Assembly: GCF_000423705.1 (NCBI RefSeq)
Contig: NZ_AUIM01000004.1
Span: 724,587 to 788,586 of the forward strand
DNA from: Stappia stellulata DSM 5886
GTDB lineage: Bacteria > Pseudomonadota > Alphaproteobacteria > Rhizobiales > Stappiaceae
Reading direction: 5' to 3'
DNA: 64,000 bases
Positions 44,141 through 52,022 of this stretch are shown here, in pieces (position 1 is the first letter of the stretch; each line of letters starts with the position of its first letter). The notes under the pieces were generated by a model. The model had not been told where the DNA came from, did no database searches, and saw nothing but the letters and a program-made list of their open reading frames with translations. The translations under genes and the position numbers were made by a program.

Positions 44141-46366
44141 ATGTCGCAAAATGACAAGAACAGGCCCGGATCACGAGCAGGCCTGGTTTCCGGAGGAGCC
44201 CCGGTTCTTCGTGAAAACGAATCGAGCAGCGCGCAAGCCTCCGCGGACGCTCGAACAGACGATCCCATGGCCTATTTCGCCGTTGGAGGGGAAGCCCGCT
44301 TTCTGCTCGCCAATGCGCCTTCCTTTGTCGTGATGCGGGTTTCACGCACGTCCGCGGACAATTTCTCCATCGACTTCATCAGCGAGAGTTGCGAGGCGAT
44401 CTGGGGCCTCACGCAGGCCGAGATCGACGGGCAGCTGGACAGGCTCTGGAAACGCATTCATCCAGACGACGAGCGGCAGATGCTCGCCACCCTGCGTCGG
44501 GCCGGCCGGGAAGGTCGCGAATGGAGCGGCACGTTTCGGATCGCAAACTCCAGAGGCGGCCACAAATGGGTCGTGGGACGCGGCATGCCGCGCCGGGACA
44601 TTCCCTCTGCCGAGACCTGGAGCATCACGATCACCGATGTGACGGAGCAGATCCGGGCATTCCACGACCTTCAGGCAAGCGAAATCCGCTACCGGGCACT
44701 TGCGGAGAACACGCCCGGCGCGATCTTCCGCTATTGCATCCGTGCCGACGGAACCGACCAAATCATGGACATGAGCCAGGGATGCCTGGATCTTTGGGAG
44801 ATCACGCCGGAAGAAACCGTCATCGATGCAAACACGATCTGGCGGATGGTGTTCGACGAGGACCTTGCGGACATGCAGCGGTCCGTGGCGAACTCCTCCA
44901 GATCCCTGGAGCCCTGGCTTCACACGTGGCGGATCAGGACGCCTTCCGGAAAACTGAAATGGCTGGAAGGCCGCGGCCAGCCGCGGCGCCTCGCCAATGG
45001 CGATACGCTCTGGCACAGCGTCATCTTCGATGTCAGCGAGCAAAAGGCGAAGGATGTGGAGATCCGCCGCCTCGCGGAACAGGACGACCTTACGGGTCTT
45101 GCCAACCGGGGCGTTCTGCGAACCCGGCTGCAGGCGGCCCTGGATATCCAGCAGAACACCGCCGGCACGGGCGCGCTCATTCTCATCGATCTCGATCACT
45201 TCAAGGATATCAACGACACGCTCGGCCATGAAGTCGGCGACCGCGTGCTCACAACGATCGCCGAGCGCCTGTGCGGCTGCACCACCGAGAACGACGTTGT
45301 GGCTCGCCTTGGCGGCGACGAATTCGCGCTGCTTCTCGATCATGCCCCCGACGAAGCAGCGATCACGACCGTCATCGAGCGCCTGACGCACAAGCTGTGC
45401 GACGACGTTACGGTCGACGGACGCCAGATCGCCATCGGCCTGTCGATCGGCGCGGCCCTTTTCCCGCGCGACGGCGACACGCCGAGCGAAGTGCTGAAAC
45501 ATGCCGACATCGCATTGTTCGAAGCCAAGGCCGCCGGCCGGCAGACGCATGTCTTTTTCTCGCCCGAGCACAGCGCCGTGCGGGCCCGCAACCGGACACT
45601 CGCCGAAGCGCTGCGAACCGCGATCGGTTGCGGCGACCCGGATGTCGCCTTCCAGCCCATCGTCGAGACGCAAAGCGCCAGCCACCGCGGGTTCGAGGCG
45701 CTTGCCCGCTGGACCCACCAGGGAAAGGCCATTCCACCGTCCGAGTTCATTCCCCTGGCGGAAGACACCGGCCTTGCATCCGCCCTGGGTGGGCTGGTGT
45801 TCAACAAGGCGCTGTCGCGTGTCGCCGCGCTGCGCGAACAAGGAACGCCCCCCGGCCTTCTTTCGGTGAACGTCTCGGCACAACAGTTGCGCGATCCCGA
45901 CTTCGCCTGCACGGTCGGCGACGCCCTCTCCCGACACGGCCTTGCGCCGCAGGATCTGGAAATCGAGGTTACGGAAACGGTTATCTTCGGACGCTGGGCC
46001 GACCAGATCGCACGCACGGTCCAGGAGCTTCACGCCCTTGGCGTGCGCATCGCGCTCGACGATTTCGGAACGGGATATGCGTCGCTGATCCACCTGCGAC
46101 GCCTGCAGGTGCACCGCCTCAAGATCGACCAGTCCTTCATCCGCGACTGCACCGAAAATGCCGATGACGCGGTGATCGTGCGCTCCATCATCAGCCTGGC
46201 GCAATCGCTCGGCCTCGATGTGGTCGCTGAGGGCGTCGAGACGCAAAAACAGCGCAGCTTCCTGCAGCACCACGGCTGCGACTTCGCGCAAGGATACCTG
46301 TTTGGCCGACCGACAACCGATGTGGCGGTGACGGAAGACTATCTGCACAGCGCGCCCGCGGATTGA
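44141..46366 (+). CDS. PAS-PAS-GGDEF-EAL cyclic-di-GMP protein
   Basis: A 741-residue soluble protein. Two PAS/PAC domains (residues about 55-180 and 185-310, with LTQAEIDGQLDRLWKRIHPDD and VIDANTIWRMVFDEDL) precede GGDEF (RLGGDEFALL) and EAL (GFEALARW, VNVSAQQL, DDFGTGYASL, KIDQSFI, VAEGVE). Both catalytic cores look complete, so it could make and break c-di-GMP. The residues at the I-site read TEND rather than RxxD. The start is uncertain: 44141 has no good ribosome site, but the frame to 44072 overlaps a likely promoter. Confidence 0.9.
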   Translation: MSQNDKNRPGSRAGLVSGGAPVLRENESSSAQASADARTDDPMAYFAVGGEARFLLANAPSFVVMRVSRTSADNFSIDFISESCEAIWGLTQAEIDGQLDRLWKRIHPDDERQMLATLRRAGREGREWSGTFRIANSRGGHKWVVGRGMPRRDIPSAETWSITITDVTEQIRAFHDLQASEIRYRALAENTPGAIFRYCIRADGTDQIMDMSQGCLDLWEITPEETVIDANTIWRMVFDEDLADMQRSVANSSRSLEPWLHTWRIRTPSGKLKWLEGRGQPRRLANGDTLWHSVIFDVSEQKAKDVEIRRLAEQDDLTGLANRGVLRTRLQAALDIQQNTAGTGALILIDLDHFKDINDTLGHEVGDRVLTTIAERLCGCTTENDVVARLGGDEFALLLDHAPDEAAITTVIERLTHKLCDDVTVDGRQIAIGLSIGAALFPRDGDTPSEVLKHADIALFEAKAAGRQTHVFFSPEHSAVRARNRTLAEALRTAIGCGDPDVAFQPIVETQSASHRGFEALARWTHQGKAIPPSEFIPLAEDTGLASALGGLVFNKALSRVAALREQGTPPGLLSVNVSAQQLRDPDFACTVGDALSRHGLAPQDLEIEVTETVIFGRWADQIARTVQELHALGVRIALDDFGTGYASLIHLRRLQVHRLKIDQSFIRDCTENADDAVIVRSIISLAQSLGLDVVAEGVETQKQRSFLQHHGCDFAQGYLFGRPTTDVAVTEDYLHSAPAD

Positions 46367-46439
46367 TCCGCCCGGCGGCGACAACCGTCAAGGGCCTCGC
46401 CAGGGTGATGACGAAACCAGCTCAAGGCATTGAAAAGAA

Positions 46440-46515
46440 TGGCGACCCCGGCAGGATTCGAACCTGCGACCATCGGCTTAGAAGGCCGGTGCTCTATCCA
46501 CTGAGCTACGGGGCC
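46440..46515 (-). tRNA. tRNA-Arg(TCT)
   Basis: On the minus strand the gene begins GGCCCCGTAGCTCAGTGGA. The anticodon loop is CTTCTAA (anticodon TCT), the T arm holds GGTTCGAATCC, and CCA is encoded at 46442-46440. It reads AGA arginine codons. Confidence 0.95.
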
Positions 46516-46587
46516 ACTTGGACTGAAGTCATTGAGGCACGGGCCGCGGGAGCCGCATGCGCGATCCCATTGGACCGCGCGGCCCGC

Positions 46588-46893
46588 TCAATGCGTCCAG
46601 GGCATGAACCGGTCGTAGCGGAAATTGTCCGAATAGGTGAGCCTCGGAACACGACGGGTCTTCTGCTCCTCGACACGATAGGCAAGGCCGTTGCGCTTGG
46701 CATAGGCGACCGCCTCGTCCTGCGTTTCGAACGTGAGGCGCACCTGCTGCTTCATGTCCGAGGACGACGTGTAGCCCATCAGCGGTTCGATCGAGCGTGC
46801 GGTTTCCGGCACGAACTCAAGGATCCATTCCTGGGCATTGCCGCGTCCGGACTGGGTTGCCGTCTTTGCCGGCGAGTAAATGCGTGCGACCAT
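46588..46893 (-). CDS. Complex I accessory subunit, NDUFS4/ETC complex I family
   Basis: A 101-residue protein: VARIYSPAKTATQSGRG, WILEFVPETARSIEPLMGYTSS, then QQVRLTFETQDEAVAYAKRNGLAYRV and the RRVPRLTYSDNFRYDR end. This is the 18-kDa NADH dehydrogenase subunit (NDUFS4/AQDQ) family, found in mitochondria and in alphaproteobacteria. It stabilises the NADH-binding arm of complex I. The start at 46893 gives the conserved N-terminus. It stands alone beside tRNA-Arg. Confidence 0.93.
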   Translation of the reverse strand: MVARIYSPAKTATQSGRGNAQEWILEFVPETARSIEPLMGYTSSSDMKQQVRLTFETQDEAVAYAKRNGLAYRVEEQKTRRVPRLTYSDNFRYDRFMPWTH

Positions 46894-47036
46894 CGGGCGT
46901 GTTCCGTCAACATGAGCTTGGCCTGTCCCCGACGGGACAAGGTTCGTTCCGTTTATTCCGTCCAGACGGCGCGAAGTCAATGGCACGCTGCAGACAACCC
47001 GCTCCGCACACCCGCGCTCCTCCGTCCGGCGCGTCC

Positions 47037-47993
47037 TTACGGCTGCGGCAGGCGCAACCCGAAGACCGGGCGCAACCGGGCCGCATGCCACCGCGAGGGT
47101 GCAATGCGCGCCCGGATCCGGGGTCCCGCAACGCCGCCGAGCGCCTCGATGAAGGCCCGCATCCCGCGATCCACCGCCGCGTTGAAATCCGCGTGCCTGG
47201 CCCCCGCCTTCAACCCGATCGAGGGATTGGTGTTGATTTCATAGACCGCGAGCCGCCCGTCACGAAAACCGAAATCCGCGCGGCCGTAGTCGACGCCTGC
47301 GGCCTCGAACGCCGGCCGCAGCAGTTCGGCATGCGGATTGGCCGCCATTTCGGCAATGATCTCCTCGAACTCCGCGTCGGTGGCGAGACCGCGTCGGCCA
47401 TATTTCACAAAAGGACTGTCTTCCAGCACCGTGTTCCCGGGCAGCATTGCCGACCCCACCCGATAGATCGTGTGACGCCGGTAGACCCCGTCGCGCAGTG
47501 GCGTGTTGGCGAATTCGGTCACGAGGACACGCGTCAGCGGCACGCCTTCGTCCCGGAGCTTGTCGAGACAGGCGTCGAGGGCCGACTGATCCTCCAGCAC
47601 GTCGAAGAAATGCTGGCTGTGCCCCTCCTCGCACTTCAGGAAGACGGGGAAGCGCTCCGGACGCGGACGCTGCGCCGCAGGATAAACCCGGTAGTCGTTT
47701 ATGCCCAGCGCCCGCAAACGACTCAGCAGGTCGTAGCGCAGCAGCACGCGGGCGGGATCGTTGAACACCCGCACGCCGGCCTCCCGCAGCCTGCGGCACA
47801 CCGTTGCAGCCTCGGCGAGTTCGAAATAGCGCAGCCGGTCGAGGTCCGTGAAGACGCAGGCGCCGGTCGAAATCGTGCTCTGGCGGAACAGCCAGTCGTA
47901 GCTTCGTCCCGTCACGTCGAACGTGCGATACGGCGACTTGCGAATGCCTTTCAACGTATAGGCGTGTTCCGCTGTGGTAATGAAGTGTATCAT
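47037..47993 (-). CDS. ATP-grasp family enzyme, candidate RiPP-modifying ligase
   Basis: A 318-residue protein. Residues 1-105 form an N-terminal pre-ATP-grasp-like part (VFTDLDRLRYFELAEAATVCRRLREAG, VFNDPARVLLRYDLLSRL). The ATP-grasp core has the ATP-binding Lys in FPVFLK (K120) and the metal site in YGRADFGFRDGRLAVYEINTNPSIG (D240, E252, N254). ATP-grasp ligases join a carboxylate to an amine or thiol through an acyl phosphate, and several build ester or amide crosslinks in ribosomal peptides. It diverges from the repeat peptide gene by 128 bases, which is the basis for linking them. Other ligase roles remain possible. GGAGG lies 17 bases upstream, so the start is not fully certain. Confidence 0.75.
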   Translation of the reverse strand: MIHFITTAEHAYTLKGIRKSPYRTFDVTGRSYDWLFRQSTISTGACVFTDLDRLRYFELAEAATVCRRLREAGVRVFNDPARVLLRYDLLSRLRALGINDYRVYPAAQRPRPERFPVFLKCEEGHSQHFFDVLEDQSALDACLDKLRDEGVPLTRVLVTEFANTPLRDGVYRRHTIYRVGSAMLPGNTVLEDSPFVKYGRRGLATDAEFEEIIAEMAANPHAELLRPAFEAAGVDYGRADFGFRDGRLAVYEINTNPSIGLKAGARHADFNAAVDRGMRAFIEALGGVAGPRIRARIAPSRWHAARLRPVFGLRLPQP

Positions 47994-48121
47994 GCAACGA
48001 AGCGACAGCCTCCCGTGAAATCGAAAAAGAGCTGCTACGGCAGGTGAGGACGGCAGCAGGCAATTGAATGCACACATACGTTGTGATACGCATTTTTATC
48101 AATTTCAACAAGGTGGTGATC

Positions 48122-48325
48122 ATGTCCTTTCCTGTTTCCATTTCTCCGTCCAAAGTTCTGGGCAATTGCCTGTCCAACGAACAGATGGTCGGATCGGCCA
48201 AGCCGACGGGTCCTTCGCACATCGATGCGGTTGCGCTCGACGACAGCAAGACCCTGGGCGCGCGGATCGCCAACCCGCAGATGGTCGGTTCCGGCAAGCC
48301 CGTCGGCGCTCAGAACGGGGGCTGA
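48122..48325 (+). CDS. Putative RiPP precursor peptide with two core-like repeats
   Basis: A 67-residue peptide with AGGTGG six bases before its ATG. Residues 19-30 read NEQMVGSAKPTG and residues 51-62 read NPQMVGSGKPVG, an imperfect internal repeat 32 residues apart sharing QMVGSxKPxG. The first 18 residues (MSFPVSISPSKVLGNCLS) could be a leader, and the C-terminus is a short AQNGG tail. The peptide has no signal sequence or known domain. An intrinsic terminator follows within 40 bases, as is common for highly expressed precursors. The flanking ATP-grasp and HExxH enzymes support a precursor role. It matches no family that I know by sequence. Confidence 0.6.
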   Translation: MSFPVSISPSKVLGNCLSNEQMVGSAKPTGPSHIDAVALDDSKTLGARIANPQMVGSGKPVGAQNGG

Positions 48326-48363
48326 TCGCCCCGCCGGTTTTCACGCGGACCGATCGATATCGA

Positions 48364-48394
48364 AAGGCGGCGGATGAAGATCCGGCGCCTTTTT
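48364..48394 (+). terminator. Terminator/attenuator between the peptide and HExxH genes
   Basis: AAGGCG and CGGAT pair with ATCCG and CGCCTT (one mismatch, GAAG loop), followed by a run of five T. It lies 38 bases after the peptide stop and 61 bases before the HExxH start. Partial read-through would give much more peptide than enzyme mRNA. Confidence 0.7.
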
Positions 48395-48455
48395 CGTCCG
48401 CTTGCGCCGGGCCTCATGCATGTCCGGCCGCCCCTTTCCCATCCAGGATTCCCTG

Positions 48456-49454
48456 ATGTCCGCTTCCTGCTTTCTTCCTGGAAAAGACGCCGCATTGCGC
48501 CACCTGGGCGCGCTGAACGGCCGGTTCCGGGAGAGCCTGGCGCATCTCTTCGAGCGATGCAGCGGCCATGTCGACTTCGACCCCACCCGGGCCGATGCGC
48601 TACTCGCGCAACTTGACCGGCCGTTGCGCGTCGCCCCTGCCCTGTTCGGTCACTATTTCGACGCGGTCGATGCGGTTGCCGCGCAGGACCTGCCCGCGCT
48701 GCAACGCGCGATCGACGAGCTGACGACGCGGGCGCCGGAAACCGCGCCGCCCGCGCTGCAGTTGCGTCCGCTGAACCGTGAGGGCTTCACCGAGGAGGAA
48801 GAAGCCGCCTTTCGCCGCCAGTTCGTCTCCGACTCGCTCCACGACAGCCAGCTTTCGCATCTGACCGGCCCCCCTTGCGATGCGGCCCTTGTCGAACTGC
48901 GGGCAAGTCTCGCCCTCCTGCGCGACCATGCACCGACGAGTTACAGCGAAATGGAAACCCTGGTTTCGGAGATCGTTCCCGCGCATGGCGAGGCCGTCAA
49001 CGACCTGGAATTCGACGGTGCCAGCAGCCTGAAGCGCTGGGGAACGGTGCTGATCAACATGTCACGCAGCCGCAGCCCGGCGGCGCTCGCCGAAACGCTT
49101 GTCCACGAAGCCGCGCACGGCACGCTTTTCGCCATGTCGCCGGTGGAATTCTACCTGCACAACGGTGCGGACGCACGCTATGCGTCGCCGTTGCGTGCCG
49201 ACCCGCGCCCGCTCGACGGCATCTATCATGCCACCTTCGTCCTCGCCCGCATGCATTTCGCGATGCGCGAATTGACCGATGCGCCGGGGATCACGCAAGA
49301 CGCGCGCACGGAGGCGATCGCCCTTGCCCGGCAAAGCCGCAAGGGCTTCCTGGACGGCCATGCGGTGCTTTCCGCTCATGCGGACTATACGCCGACGGGT
49401 CGACGGATCATGGAAGGCGCCCACGCATACATGCAGACGCTGGAAACGTGCTGA
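48456..49454 (+). CDS. HExxH-type (aKG-HExxH) putative peptide hydroxylase
   Basis: A 332-residue protein. The helical N-terminal half leads to LVHEAAHGTLF (H217, E218, H221), then YASPLRADPRPLDGIYHATF with Arg247/Arg251 and His258. This HExxH plus xSPLRxDPRPLxGxxH layout is the HEXXH-motif family tied to RiPP clusters, where members act as Fe(II)/2-oxoglutarate peptide beta-hydroxylases. Here the second His would be the third iron ligand and an Arg would bind 2-oxoglutarate. It is not a typical peptidase. The start at 48456 has AGGA eight bases upstream; 48402 and 48423 are weaker alternatives. Its substrate is probably the 67-residue peptide upstream. Confidence 0.78.
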   Translation: MSASCFLPGKDAALRHLGALNGRFRESLAHLFERCSGHVDFDPTRADALLAQLDRPLRVAPALFGHYFDAVDAVAAQDLPALQRAIDELTTRAPETAPPALQLRPLNREGFTEEEEAAFRRQFVSDSLHDSQLSHLTGPPCDAALVELRASLALLRDHAPTSYSEMETLVSEIVPAHGEAVNDLEFDGASSLKRWGTVLINMSRSRSPAALAETLVHEAAHGTLFAMSPVEFYLHNGADARYASPLRADPRPLDGIYHATFVLARMHFAMRELTDAPGITQDARTEAIALARQSRKGFLDGHAVLSAHADYTPTGRRIMEGAHAYMQTLETC

Positions 49455-49566
49455 AACGGGCCCGCAGGCCAGACAACCGGCACACACGAAGGCCCTGCGC
49501 GGCAGGCCAAATGTCGCGTGCAAGACCCTGAAGGCCTTGGATAAACGGAAAGATGTCCTGATGAAA

Positions 49567-49643
49567 TGGTCGGGGCAGCAAGATTCGAACTTGCGACCCT
49601 CTGCTCCCAAAGCAGATGCGCTACCAGGCTGCGCTATACCCCG
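49567..49643 (-). tRNA. tRNA-Pro(TGG)
   Basis: On the minus strand it begins CGGGGTATAGCGCAGCCTGG. The anticodon stem TCTGC/GCAGA carries loop TTTGGGA (anticodon TGG), the T arm holds AGTTCGAATCT, and CCA is encoded at 49569-49567. Confidence 0.95.
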
Positions 49644-49816
49644 TCCGGTCTGCCGTGTATCGGTGTTCGGACCACTCCGTCAAGCTGGAAATGCAGATCG
49701 CTCCCCCTGCCCGGATCAGCGCGGGGGAGCGTCCCGGCCAGGCCGCTGCGTTGCCTGCTCCTGGCGGCCTTTTTCCGGTTCCAACATCACGCCAGCGCCA
49801 TTCACGGGTCGACGCC

Positions 49817-50785
49817 CTAGCCGGCGCGGCGCTTGTGCCGCTTCGCCAGATACATCGCTTCCTCCGCTTCGTGCTGGAGAGCTTCAAGCGTCGAGGTTGC
49901 ATCCGTGGCAGAGGAAATCCCGAAGGAGGCCACCGGCTTGATTGTACTCACGGCGCCTTGTCCGGGGGACGACCAGGACAGTGGCCTCGAGATCCCGGTG
50001 GCAATGCGCCGGGCGATCGTGGCGGCCGCCTCCAGGTTCGCGTTCCGCAAGGCCACCATGAATTCATCCCCGCCGAGACGTCCGGCAATGTCGCCTTCGC
50101 GGATGGTCCTGTGCAACACGCGCGCCGTCGAGCGGATCACCGCGTCGCCGGCCTGATGGCCGAATGTGTCGTTGACCCATTTGAAGTTATCGAGATCGAT
50201 ATAGATAAAGGCCGCTTCCGCGATGCGCACGGGCACGTCCGCGAGCAACCGCTCCGCCTGATGGCGAAAGGCAACCGGATTGAGCAACCCCGTCATCGGG
50301 TCGGTCTCGTTCAGCCGCTTGAGCCGGGCCGCCTCGTGACGAAGGTCCTGCTGTTGCGCCAGACTGTCGGCCAGGCGGCGATTGGTGCGCATCGCGTCCT
50401 CGGTGGCTGACAGAAACTTCCCGACGAGCGACTTCGATTGATCCAGCTGGAGAATCGCGAGCGGCCGGCCCAGCCCCGGGATCTCCGAAAGTCGCCAGCC
50501 GGAAAACGTCATCCTGTCGCCCGACACCCCCTCCAGCCCGATGAAAACCGGGGTGGACGACTTGAACGCCCGCGAAAGGCGCGCACGCGCACGCTCCGGT
50601 TTCTCGGAAAAAAGCACCAGGAAGTCGTCCCGGACCAAGCTACCGTACTGGCGCTGTGCCATGCGGTTGGAAAGCCAGAGGCCGCCATCCTCGTCGACGA
50701 CGAAAGTGGCCTTCGGCATGTTCTCGATCGCAATTGTCAGCCCGCGCAACAGAAGCTGCGCTTCAGGGATAGAACTCGTAACCAT
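49817..50785 (-). CDS. PAS-GGDEF diguanylate cyclase with I-site
   Basis: A 322-residue soluble cyclase. Residues about 15-120 look like a PAS domain (AIENMPKATFVVDEDGGLWLSNRMAQRQYG); a coiled coil leads to GGDEF with GRLGGDEFMVAL. REGD lies five residues before GGDEF and fits the RxxD product-inhibition site, unlike the other two GGDEF proteins in this window. It overlaps the preceding MetOD1 gene by 23 bases, so the two are one transcription unit. Confidence 0.9.
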   Translation of the reverse strand: MVTSSIPEAQLLLRGLTIAIENMPKATFVVDEDGGLWLSNRMAQRQYGSLVRDDFLVLFSEKPERARARLSRAFKSSTPVFIGLEGVSGDRMTFSGWRLSEIPGLGRPLAILQLDQSKSLVGKFLSATEDAMRTNRRLADSLAQQQDLRHEAARLKRLNETDPMTGLLNPVAFRHQAERLLADVPVRIAEAAFIYIDLDNFKWVNDTFGHQAGDAVIRSTARVLHRTIREGDIAGRLGGDEFMVALRNANLEAAATIARRIATGISRPLSWSSPGQGAVSTIKPVASFGISSATDATSTLEALQHEAEEAMYLAKRHKRRAG

Positions 50786-51281
50786 TCAGGTTTTCCCCAG
50801 GCGACAGAAGGATGCGCACCCGACAGCCCGCATGCCCGGTCGCGATGGCCTCCTCGATCTCGACATGCGCATATCCGTTGGCTGTCGCGACAATGCGCCC
50901 GAAGACATTCGTGGTCATCATGCACAAGGACGGGCGGCCCTTGACCTGCTCGGCAAAGGGACAGCGGGAGTTGACCAGGACGATCTCCTCTCCATCGGCC
51001 GACTCGACCCGGAACCCCCCTCCGATCCGCGCTTTCATGTCGACCAGAATCGCACCGATCGCCTCCGCGCTTGGCGGCTTGCCCTGCAATTCGGAGACAT
51101 ATTGCGAAGCGAGATCATCACCGATCTTGCCACCGACGACCCCGACAAAAGAGGCGGCATCCTCAAGGCCCACGACTTCCTCGAGAGTGCCGGCCAGCGT
51201 TCCGATCATTCCCTGAAAAAAGCCCGTGTCATCGAGTTCGATATTAAAGCCGGACGCAGTAGCAGAAGTCACTTTCGACAT
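50763..51281 (-). CDS. MetOD1-like (methanogen output domain 1) protein
   Basis: A 172-residue soluble protein. The C-terminal half holds conserved cysteines in SRCPFAEQVKGRPSLCMMTTNVFGRI and HAGCRVRILLSPGENLNGYEFYP, matching what I recall of the MetOD1 domain, a sensory or output module. The N-terminal half (FFQGMIGTLAGTLEEVVGLEDAASFVGVVGGKIGDDL) is helical. Cys107, Cys120 and Cys153 could bind a metal or sense redox. The start at 51281 is preceded by AAGGG. Translation is coupled to the cyclase, suggesting it modulates that enzyme. Confidence 0.65.
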   Translation of the reverse strand: MSKVTSATASGFNIELDDTGFFQGMIGTLAGTLEEVVGLEDAASFVGVVGGKIGDDLASQYVSELQGKPPSAEAIGAILVDMKARIGGGFRVESADGEEIVLVNSRCPFAEQVKGRPSLCMMTTNVFGRIVATANGYAHVEIEEAIATGHAGCRVRILLSPGENLNGYEFYP

Positions 51282-51473
51282 TCGTCCGACCCTTTCGAAC
51301 AAACAACCATGATTGACCACCCAGGAAGGTTAGTTGAAAACAGAAAACAACCTAAGGTGCAGCAGCATCTTCAGGGTATTAACACATAAACCATCCGGTT
51401 CTGACAACCGACAAAAGAAATAAGCAAATTCGAAAAAGAGTGGAGCAAAGGGTGCCCGGCCCGGCCAACGGAA

Positions 51474-52022
51474 CTAACCGGGGTTTCCCGCCGCGGAAAT
51501 CACATCGCTCTGGACGACGTCACCGGGAACGATGCCCAGTCTTGCCGCCGTTCCGCCAGGCACCTCGAGCACGAACCGCACCACCGCACGCGAGGGAACG
51601 AGTTCCTCCGACAGCGGCTCGGTTTCGCGCGCGATATGGGCAATCCGCCCCGATGCCTCGATGAAGATCATGTCGAGCGGAATCAAGGTGTTCTTCATCC
51701 AGAAGGCAACCTCGCGTTCCTCCTGGAAGTCGAACAGCATGCCCGCGTCGGATGCCAGCGCTTCGCGGTACATCAGCCCGCGCGCCCGCGCCTGCGGCGT
51801 TTCGGCGATTTCCACCTCGAAGCGGTGACGACCGGAGGCGGAGACAACGAACAACGGCTCGCGCGGCAACTCCAGGACCGTCTCGATCCGCGTCCCGTCC
51901 GCGCGCAGGCCGCCATAGGGAAGAACGAGGAAAAGCGCTCCGAAAAGACAGGCCGCCAGAAAGACGGACATCACCAGAGACACGATTCCCCGGAGCTTGC
52001 CCGGTGCGGCATGGGAAAGCAT
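51474..52022 (-). CDS. DUF192 protein, membrane-anchored or secreted
   Basis: A 182-residue protein. A hydrophobic N-terminal segment (IVSLVMSVFLAACLFGALFLVLPYG) anchors or exports it. The DUF192 domain follows, with FEVEIAETPQARARGLMYREALASDAGMLFDFQEEREVAFWMKNTLIPLDMIFIE. Function is unknown; the domain may bind a ligand in the periplasm. Its ATG overlaps the cold-shock gene stop (ATGA). Confidence 0.85.
   Translation of the reverse strand: MLSHAAPGKLRGIVSLVMSVFLAACLFGALFLVLPYGGLRADGTRIETVLELPREPLFVVSASGRHRFEVEIAETPQARARGLMYREALASDAGMLFDFQEEREVAFWMKNTLIPLDMIFIEASGRIAHIARETEPLSEELVPSRAVVRFVLEVPGGTAARLGIVPGDVVQSDVISAAGNPG

Noticed and set aside
47260-48297. 345-codon minus-strand frame crossing the peptide gene
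   Set aside because: Shadow of the ATP-grasp gene in another frame; it has no ribosome site and covers the intergenic promoter region.
48456-49454. Reading the HExxH protein as an ordinary zinc metalloprotease
   Set aside because: The SPLRxDPRP and downstream His pattern fits the 2-oxoglutarate-dependent HExxH hydroxylase family better, and there is no protease fold signature beyond HExxH.
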